Source: Oxalobacter formigenes (GTDB lineage: Bacteria > Pseudomonadota > Gammaproteobacteria > Burkholderiales > Burkholderiaceae_D). Taken from it: a DNA stretch of 12,101 nt. The stretch lies in assembly GCA_019424645.1 (NCBI GenBank), contig JAHYZB010000059.1, forward strand, positions 1-12,101, written 5' to 3'. Under the pieces are notes generated by a model, which was not told the DNA's origin, searched no databases, and was given only the letters and a program-made list of their open reading frames with translations. The first letter of the stretch is position 1. Every line of letters starts with the position of its first letter. Below, piece by piece: positions 8,026 to 12,101 of this stretch. The position numbers were made by a program, and so were the translations under genes.

Positions 8026-8532
8026 ATGCGTACTTGCACTCGTGGATTGTTACTTGTCGCTGGCCTGGCATTGGCAGGTTCCGCTTTCGCCGCACAAGGC
8101 GTTGTCGAAGAAGCTCCAGTCCAGCAGGGTTATGGCACCGGCCCTTACGGTGGTTATGGCCCGGTTGGACCAGCTACTTCTCCGGCTGTTGTGGTTCCTT
8201 ATCTGGCTCCAAACGGCACGACTGTTTATCCGATCATGATGAGCAAAAACTCTGTGAAACCGGGTCCGAACAGCACGGTCAAGGTCAATTATCGCGGCTG
8301 GCTGGAAGATGGTACTGAATTCGACAGTTCGTACTCCCGTGGTCAACCAGCGGTTTTTGAACTGAACAAGACGATTTCCTGCTGGCAGCAGAGTCTGCAG
8401 ACCGTTCCGGTCGGCAGCAAGGTCAAGCTGGTTTGCCCTGCGGCAACCGCTTATGGTGCCAATCAGGTCGGCAATATTCCACCTAACAGCACTTTGACGT
8501 ATGAAGTGGAATTGCTGGAAGTGATGAACTGA
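8026..8532 (+). CDS. Periplasmic FKBP-type peptidyl-prolyl cis-trans isomerase
   Basis: A 168-residue foldase that speeds cis-trans isomerisation of X-Pro bonds in exported proteins. A signal peptide (residues 1-22, ending A-F-A) is followed by a Gly/Tyr/Pro-rich linker (about 33-60) and one FKBP domain (about 68-168). Typical FKBP elements are present: VKVNYRGWLEDGTEFDSSYS (85-104), F111, the W120 floor of the pocket in ISCWQQSLQ, AYG at 142-144 and IPPNSTLTYEVELLEV at 151-166. Cys119 and Cys137 replace the more common Gly and Ile/Val; I believe paired cysteines at these places occur in other bacterial FKBPs and could form a disulfide. GGAAGGA about eight bases before the ATG is a strong ribosome site, and the codon choice looks like that of a well-expressed gene. 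It lacks the N-terminal dimerisation helices of FkpA and Mip. It ends at a strong terminator and seems to be expressed alone or by read-through from the Sel1 gene. Confidence 0.95.
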   Translation: MRTCTRGLLLVAGLALAGSAFAAQGVVEEAPVQQGYGTGPYGGYGPVGPATSPAVVVPYLAPNGTTVYPIMMSKNSVKPGPNSTVKVNYRGWLEDGTEFDSSYSRGQPAVFELNKTISCWQQSLQTVPVGSKVKLVCPAATAYGANQVGNIPPNSTLTYEVELLEVMN

Positions 8533-8550
8533 TTCGTTCTGTCTTTCACT

Positions 8551-8580
8551 AAAAATGGCGCAAATTGCGCCATTTTTTTT
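8551..8580. terminator. Bidirectional intrinsic terminator between convergent genes
   Basis: AAAAATGGCGC (8551-8561) pairs with GCGCCATTTTT (8567-8577) around AAATT, with eight T residues on the plus strand (8573-8580) and the complementary A tract giving five T residues on the minus strand. It lies between the stops of the FKBP gene (8532) and the second RCC1 gene (8593) and can serve both. Confidence 0.92.
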
Positions 8581-8592
8581 GTGCTCACGTCG

Positions 8593-9825
8593 TCAAGCCC
8601 TTTTTTTCGCCCGGGATTGGAAAAGGGACTTTCCATTATTTTTGGGGGATGCCTGTGTGGCTTGTGTGGCTGGATGGAAACGGACTTGTACAGGTTTCAG
8701 GGACAGGTGTTTTGTGCCGTCGCCCAGCTGGCCGGCATCGTTGTCGCCCCAGCTCCAGACGGTGCCGTCTTTTTTCAGTGCGAGGGCATGATGGGGGCCG
8801 GACGCGATTTCGACGGCGTCGGAAAGTATTTGTACGGGTGTCGTCCAGTTTGAATTTGTTTTTCCGGTCACCGGCCCGATGCCATATGCCCAGACGCTAC
8901 CGTCATTTTTGAGGATGAGGATGGATTCATCGCCCAGGGCAATGTCGGCAACGTTATCGATGAACTGGATTTTGACGGGGACGGTTTTGGACGGAAGATC
9001 TTGTGTCGGTTTGCCAGGCAGCATGGCGTTGGCGCTGCCCCATGTCCAGAGGGTTCCGTCTTCGGCAACGGCGAAGCTGGCGTTGTTGCGGGTGGCGAGT
9101 TTGACGATAAATCGCCCTTCAAGGGGGGAGAGGTCGGCTTTGTAAGGGTGGGTCTGTTTTTCTGTCGAGCCGGTTGCCAGTTCGCCGGAGTTGTTCTCTC
9201 CCCAGACCCAGAGGCTGCGGTCTTCCCGCTGGGCCAGCGTGTGGGTGGCTGAGGAACTGACGAGTTTGACGAGGTCCATGACTTTTTCCGGGTCGATCAG
9301 GGTGCCTTCGAGTTCTTCTCCGGGTTCCCGGTTACCACGGGAGGGGTTGTTCATGCCCCATGTCCAAAGGGAGCTGTGGCTGTCGATGGCGAACGGCGTG
9401 TCATGCCCGGCGTCGACGGTTTTGATGTCGGTCATGATGGGCATGGGTTCGATGATGGGGGCAACGGAGATGATGCCCATCTGGCCGTGGCTGGAGTCGC
9501 CCCAGCCGAAGAGGGTGCCGTCGATGGCGATGTAAAAGGAGGTGGCGGATGTGTCTCCTGCCGAAACGGTCATGACGCTGTCGGCGACTTTGACGGGAAT
9601 CGCTGTTGCCCGGTTTTTGAATTTGGCGTCTCCCCATGTCCACAGCCGCCCTTCGGAATCGATGTAGAGGCTGTGATGGGCGCCTGCGGCAAGGTGATGT
9701 CCGTTTTCGGCGCTCGCGTAGGGATATCGTGTCCCGGATGGCCGGATGTTGGCTTGCCGCACCAGTACGACGATGGCGATCAGGCAGGCGATTGTAAACG
9801 TGATGGTAAAAAGCCGGTTACGCAT
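8593..9825 (-). CDS. Membrane-anchored RCC1-repeat (seven-bladed propeller) protein
   Basis: The product has 410 residues. The N-terminus (MRNRLFTITFTIACLIAIVV) is a basic start plus one hydrophobic segment without a clear cleavage site, so it is probably a signal anchor with the rest in the periplasm. Seven RCC1 cores with the D-G-x-[LV]-W-x-W-G pattern lie near residues 51-65, 97-109, 144-157, 195-209, 250-263, 302-315 and 346-360, enough for a closed propeller. A short basic tail (about 395-410) follows. It matches the RCC1 protein at 3070-4185 repeat for repeat, most obviously in IDNVADIALG (residues 288-297 here), ALKKDGTVWSWGDN and GQLGDGT, so the two arose by duplication but differ in N-terminal sorting. 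AGGTG about eight bases upstream supports the start. A perfect inverted repeat lies just upstream of it (9855-9878). Function unknown; a binding scaffold is most likely. Confidence 0.92.
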   Translation of the reverse strand: MRNRLFTITFTIACLIAIVVLVRQANIRPSGTRYPYASAENGHHLAAGAHHSLYIDSEGRLWTWGDAKFKNRATAIPVKVADSVMTVSAGDTSATSFYIAIDGTLFGWGDSSHGQMGIISVAPIIEPMPIMTDIKTVDAGHDTPFAIDSHSSLWTWGMNNPSRGNREPGEELEGTLIDPEKVMDLVKLVSSSATHTLAQREDRSLWVWGENNSGELATGSTEKQTHPYKADLSPLEGRFIVKLATRNNASFAVAEDGTLWTWGSANAMLPGKPTQDLPSKTVPVKIQFIDNVADIALGDESILILKNDGSVWAYGIGPVTGKTNSNWTTPVQILSDAVEIASGPHHALALKKDGTVWSWGDNDAGQLGDGTKHLSLKPVQVRFHPATQATQASPKNNGKSLFQSRAKKRA

Positions 9826-9854
9826 AGTGATGCACCTGATTTGTTGAAAACCTG

Positions 9855-9878
9855 TTCATTAAAAAACGATTTAATGAA
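9855..9878. promoter_or_regulatory. Perfect inverted repeat, likely operator of the second RCC1 gene
   Basis: TTCATTAAA (9855-9863) and TTTAATGAA (9870-9878) are exact reverse complements separated by six bases. The site lies 30-53 bases upstream of the RCC1 start at 9825, where a promoter or operator would be. It has no T tract or GC-rich stem, so it is a protein-binding dyad rather than a terminator. Single copies of the same 9-base arm occur at 6068-6076 and 7904-7912. Confidence 0.45.
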
Positions 9879-9922
9879 GGATAAGGCATTTTCCGGTTTT
9901 TTTGTTTTTTTTTGGGGACGTT

Positions 9923-9950
9923 TTGAATATTTTTTTACTGTGAGTAAAAT
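9923..9950 (+). promoter_or_regulatory. Candidate sigma70-type promoter
   Basis: TTGAAT (9923-9928) and TAAAAT (9945-9950) are separated by 16 bases. Transcription would start near 9957 and meet the hairpin at 9973-9999 almost at once. No known gene lies directly downstream on this strand. Confidence 0.35.
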
Positions 9951-9972
9951 ATATAGAGCGAATGAAAGGAGG

Positions 9973-9999
9973 AATGCCCCCGGAACGAGGGCATTTTTT
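9973..9999 (+). terminator. Intrinsic terminator on the plus strand with no upstream gene
   Basis: AATGCCC (9973-9979) pairs with GGGCATT (9989-9995), with one further C-G pair across a mismatch inside, and six T residues run from 9994 to 9999. The last plus-strand gene before it ended at 8532 and has its own terminator. A good ribosome site (GGAGG) and an ATG at 9974 sit on the 5' arm; the resulting frame is only 11 codons (MPPERGHFLNN). Confidence 0.6.
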
Positions 10000-10119
10000 G
10001 AACAATTGAACAGAGCGTATTTCAGTATTTGATACCGGCGAGCAGGGTTTTTTCCTGTAGTTTTGTCATATGGTTTTTTTATAAAAAAAGCCCCCCAGGT
10101 TAAGGAAAGGCCTTGAAAT

Positions 10120-10142
10120 AAAAAAAGGGCGTAAAAGCGCCC
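10120..10142 (-). terminator. Intrinsic terminator on the minus strand
   Basis: Read on the minus strand, GGGCG and CGCCC pair around a six-base loop (10142 down to 10127) and are followed by seven T residues (10126 to 10120). It faces a transcript coming from the right, where the only minus-strand candidate is the small open frame at 10373-10197. This supports real transcription there. Confidence 0.75.
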
Positions 10143-10196
10143 GACGCAGATAGTTTAGTACGGTTTTTCTCTTCGGTCAGTTATGTTTCTGGTTTT

Positions 10197-10373
10197 TTAC
10201 ATCGCTGGCATGGAAGGGGACCCAATCCATCCGGTATTTGCATTCGGTAAAGACATTTGCGCATGAGGATTGTAAAAGAACTGGAGTTCGCCGGTTTGTT
10301 GAGGAAATGGGATTCGTTTTTTCAGGGAACGGGTGAAACGTTTTTGTATGGCATGTTTTCCGCAGGTATCCAT
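10197..10373 (-). CDS. Possible small protein or sRNA body, 58 codons
   Basis: The frame from the ATG at 10373 to the TAA at 10197 encodes 58 residues (begins MDTCGKHAIQKRFTRSLKKR), basic at its N-terminal half, with no recognised domain, no signal peptide and no Shine-Dalgarno sequence. Support for a gene is indirect: a promoter with a perfect TTGACA lies just upstream on the same strand (10441-10412) and a good terminator lies about 55 bases after the stop. A second minus-strand frame is open for 86 codons (10437 to 10177) but has no usable start until late, so a frameshifted remnant is possible. The roughly 285-base transcript could equally be a regulatory RNA. Low confidence as a protein. 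Confidence 0.25.
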   Translation of the reverse strand: MDTCGKHAIQKRFTRSLKKRIPFPQQTGELQFFYNPHAQMSLPNANTGWIGSPSMPAM

Positions 10374-10388
10374 TTTGACGGTATTGTT

Positions 10389-10419
10389 TTGATTTAATAT
10401 GATCAAGGTTTGATATAAT
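10389..10419 (+). promoter_or_regulatory. Promoter of the histidine kinase gene
   Basis: A perfect TATAAT (10414-10419) lies 48 bases upstream of the kinase start, with TTGATT (10389-10394) at a long 19-base spacing as the best -35 element. Both elements fall inside the tandem dyad repeats, so a bound regulator would cover the promoter. Confidence 0.5.
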
Positions 10420-10430
10420 GTGATCAAGTA
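10389..10430. repeat. Two tandem 21-base imperfect dyad repeats in the kinase promoter
   Basis: Copy 1 begins TTGATTTAATATGATCAA (10389-10406) and copy 2 TTGATATAATGTGATCAA (10410-10427); 16 of these 18 bases agree, and AG follows or G follows in both. The repeat length of 21 bases equals two helical turns. Each copy is itself a dyad, TTGAT at the left and ATCAA at the right. The arrangement looks like two adjacent operators. Confidence 0.55.
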
Positions 10431-10441
10431 TAAGCTGTCAA
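10412..10441 (-). promoter_or_regulatory. Opposed minus-strand promoter
   Basis: On the minus strand, TTGACA (10441-10436) is a perfect -35 hexamer, followed 18 bases later by TATATC (10417-10412). Its -10 element overlaps the -10 element of the plus-strand kinase promoter, so the two cannot be used on one template at the same time. Transcription would start near 10405 and run to the terminator at 10142-10120. Confidence 0.4.
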
Positions 10442-10466
10442 ATGATATCTGTTCTGGTAAACACTC

Positions 10467-12101
10467 ATGGAAAGCAATAGTACGGACGTTGAAATGGGGC
10501 AGTCTGTCTTGAAAAAAGACGAATTCCGTCGCCAATTTGGCGAGGGGTTTCCTGTGGCGATAGATGCGTTGAATGTCGGGATTATCAGTTGCCTGCCGAA
10601 TGAAGACCTGACTTTTATGTGGGGCAATGCCTGTTTTTTTGCCGGTACGGGCTATTCTAAAGACGAATTCCTTTATCGCTTCAATAATCTGCGGCAGTTT
10701 CTGGCTCCTTTCCCAGATGATTTTTCATCGATCAAACGCGAATTGTCGCGTGTCCACAAAGAGCCCGGTGCGGGTTTCGAGTTGACGGTGCGCCTGCCGA
10801 AGAAAAACGTCGGGTTTGTCAGAGTCAGGTTTTCGGCAACGGTGGTGATGGATACGGAAAAGGGGTGTTCGCTGGTTCAGGTTGTCCTGACGGATATCTC
10901 CGTACTGCTTGCCGGGAAGGAAGAGGCGATACGCCTGAAGGAACAGAAGCTGGATTATTTCCGCTGGATGATGGATGAGTATGCCGGGAATGTGTATATC
11001 AGCGATATGGACAATTACGAGTTGCTCTATGTAAATCCGAAGGCATGCGAGACGCTTGGGGTGCAAAGGAAGGATATTCTGGGCAAAAAGTGTTATGAGG
11101 TCATCCAGAAGAGAACGTTTCCGTGTCCGTTCTGTACGAATGCACAATTGCTGAAAACGGAGTGTTATAACTGGGAATTTTTCAATCCGGTTCTGGATCG
11201 CATGTTCATGATCAAGGACAGGATGATTGAGTGGCAGGGACGCCGTGCACGGATCGAGCTGTCGTACGATATGTTCAGTACGGAATACAAGCTGGCGAAA
11301 AAGGATCAGGAACGGGAAACGCAGATCCAGTCGATTATCCGTTCGATTCCGGGTGGTTTTGCACGGCTGGATGCGAGGGATTTCAGTACTGTCCTGTGGT
11401 ATGAGGCGCATTTTCTCGAGATTATCGGCTATACGGCCGGGCAGTTTGAAACGGAACTCGGCTCACAGTGCCGTTATGTTCATCCGGACGATATGCAACG
11501 CCTCTTGTCTATCCTGAAGGATATCAGGGAGTCGGGAGAAAATTTTGTGACGGAATGCCGGATTATCACCCGCAGCGGCGAGACGAAGATCCTGATTTTG
11601 ACCCTGTATTACACCAGTGCGGAAGAAAGTCTTGATGGCATTCCTTCTTTTTACAGTGTCGGGGTGGATGTCACGAAGGACCGGATGGAGCAGGTCCGCC
11701 AGCGCAAGGCGCTGGAAGAGGCATATGAGGCGGCCCGTATTGCGAATGAGGCCAAAACGAATTTTCTGTCTTCAATGTCGCACGATATCCGTACGCCGAT
11801 GAATGCGATTATCGGGATGTCGACGATTGCTCAGGCGAATGTGGCCTCCCCGGAAAGGGTTCAGGAATGTCTGGACAAGATCAGTGTGTCGAGCCGGCAT
11901 TTGCTCAATCTGGTCAACGAGATTCTGGATATGTCCAAAATCGAGAGCGGCAAGGTCGATCTGGTTTCGGAGGAGGTTTCGTTGCCGGAACTGGTACAGG
12001 ATGTGCTGGATATGTGCCAGCCGCTTGTTCTGGCAAAGAGACAGCAGCTTGATGTCAGCGCTTCGCTGGTACGCCATGAGAAAGTGATCTCGGATGGCGG
12101 C
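10467..12101 (+). CDS. Multi-PAS sensor histidine kinase, 3' end outside the window
   Basis: The frame is open from ATG 10467 to the last base (545 codons, no stop), and a TAA at 10458 blocks any earlier start. No signal peptide or membrane helix is seen, so it is probably cytoplasmic. Three PAS-like sensor regions are visible: about 28-150, about 163-270 and about 285-405. The second carries a cysteine cluster, KKCYEV (C209), CPFC (C220, C223) and C233, which may bind metal or sense redox state. After a coiled-coil linker (about 405-432) comes the HisKA dimerisation domain with SHDIRTPMNAIIGM, where His439 is the phosphorylated residue, then LLNLVNEILDMSKIESGKV (479-497). The ATP-binding domain has only begun at the edge. 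Relatives of this type usually continue into HATPase, receiver and sometimes Hpt domains, so a hybrid kinase is likely but not visible. The ribosome site is poor. The upstream promoter sits in tandem operator-like repeats. Confidence 0.93.
   Translation, partial: MESNSTDVEMGQSVLKKDEFRRQFGEGFPVAIDALNVGIISCLPNEDLTFMWGNACFFAGTGYSKDEFLYRFNNLRQFLAPFPDDFSSIKRELSRVHKEPGAGFELTVRLPKKNVGFVRVRFSATVVMDTEKGCSLVQVVLTDISVLLAGKEEAIRLKEQKLDYFRWMMDEYAGNVYISDMDNYELLYVNPKACETLGVQRKDILGKKCYEVIQKRTFPCPFCTNAQLLKTECYNWEFFNPVLDRMFMIKDRMIEWQGRRARIELSYDMFSTEYKLAKKDQERETQIQSIIRSIPGGFARLDARDFSTVLWYEAHFLEIIGYTAGQFETELGSQCRYVHPDDMQRLLSILKDIRESGENFVTECRIITRSGETKILILTLYYTSAEESLDGIPSFYSVGVDVTKDRMEQVRQRKALEEAYEAARIANEAKTNFLSSMSHDIRTPMNAIIGMSTIAQANVASPERVQECLDKISVSSRHLLNLVNEILDMSKIESGKVDLVSEEVSLPELVQDVLDMCQPLVLAKRQQLDVSASLVRHEKVISDGG

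Larger units (their letters stand above)
9826..10466. other. 640-base intergenic region rich in signals
   Basis: No conserved gene was recognised between the divergent RCC1 and kinase genes. The stretch holds a perfect 9-base inverted repeat (9855-9878), a plus-strand promoter and terminator only about 25 bases apart (9923-9999), a 16-base palindrome of seven T, AT, seven A (about 10074-10089), a minus-strand terminator (10120-10142), a small minus-strand open frame (10197-10373), and two overlapping opposed promoters within tandem repeats (10389-10441). The density of signals is high for an ordinary spacer. Confidence 0.6.

Noticed and set aside
9376..10032. 218-codon plus-strand frame over the start of the second RCC1 gene
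   Set aside because: Most of it is antisense to a conserved RCC1 propeller. The remainder crosses the promoter region and the terminator at 9973-9999.
10074..10089. Palindrome of seven T, AT, seven A
   Set aside because: It is a perfect palindrome but purely A/T with no GC stem, so I do not call it a terminator or operator; a simple A/T run is the likeliest explanation.
10725..11411. 228-codon minus-strand open frame
   Set aside because: It lies wholly within the histidine kinase, whose frame is continuous with recognisable PAS and HisKA motifs, so this is a shadow.
1..12101. CRISPR arrays, tRNA or rRNA genes, insertion sequences
   Set aside because: No regularly spaced repeats of CRISPR size, no tRNA-like cloverleaf and no transposase or terminal inverted repeats with target duplications were seen. 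The repeats in the Sel1 and RCC1 genes are protein repeats.

Overview
The window reads as chromosomal DNA of a Gram-negative bacterium with mid-range GC. Signal peptides are common. A Mip/FkpA-type periplasmic FKBP, a short CstA-family transporter, Sel1-repeat proteins and a multi-PAS hybrid-type histidine kinase suggest a betaproteobacterium, possibly gut-associated and Oxalobacter-like. That taxonomic guess rests on general resemblance only and is weak.

Layout, left to right. (1) The 3' part of a Sel1-repeat protein gene (+) ends at 788 and is followed by a clear intrinsic terminator. (2) A CstA-family membrane transporter (+, best start 1021) and a small AT-rich gene for an exported four-cysteine protein (+, 2520-2852). 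(3) A two-gene minus-strand unit, 5874 to 3070: a 559-residue protein with a pesticin/T4-lysozyme-like muramidase domain at its C-terminus, then, 9 bases later, an exported seven-repeat RCC1 propeller protein. (4) An AT-rich divergent control region (about 5875-6373) leading to an exported eleven-repeat Sel1 protein (+, 6374-7843) and an exported FKBP prolyl isomerase (+, 8026-8532). (5) A bidirectional terminator separates these from a second RCC1 propeller protein (-, 9825-8593), paralogous to the first but membrane-anchored. (6) A 640-base non-coding-looking stretch (9826-10466) holds a perfect inverted repeat, a promoter/terminator pair enclosing a very short transcript, and a minus-strand promoter-to-terminator unit. 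(7) A PAS-PAS-PAS histidine kinase gene starts at 10467 and runs off the right edge.

How the genes may work together: most products act in the cell envelope (muramidase, two RCC1 propellers, two Sel1 proteins, a periplasmic foldase, a small disulfide-type protein). The most interesting hypothesis is that the signal-less muramidase and the exported RCC1 protein 9 bases downstream are a toxin/immunity pair. This is inferred from gene order and localisation, not shown. The intergenic control regions, notably the tandem 21-base dyad repeats at the kinase promoter and the opposed transcript there, are the second point of interest.
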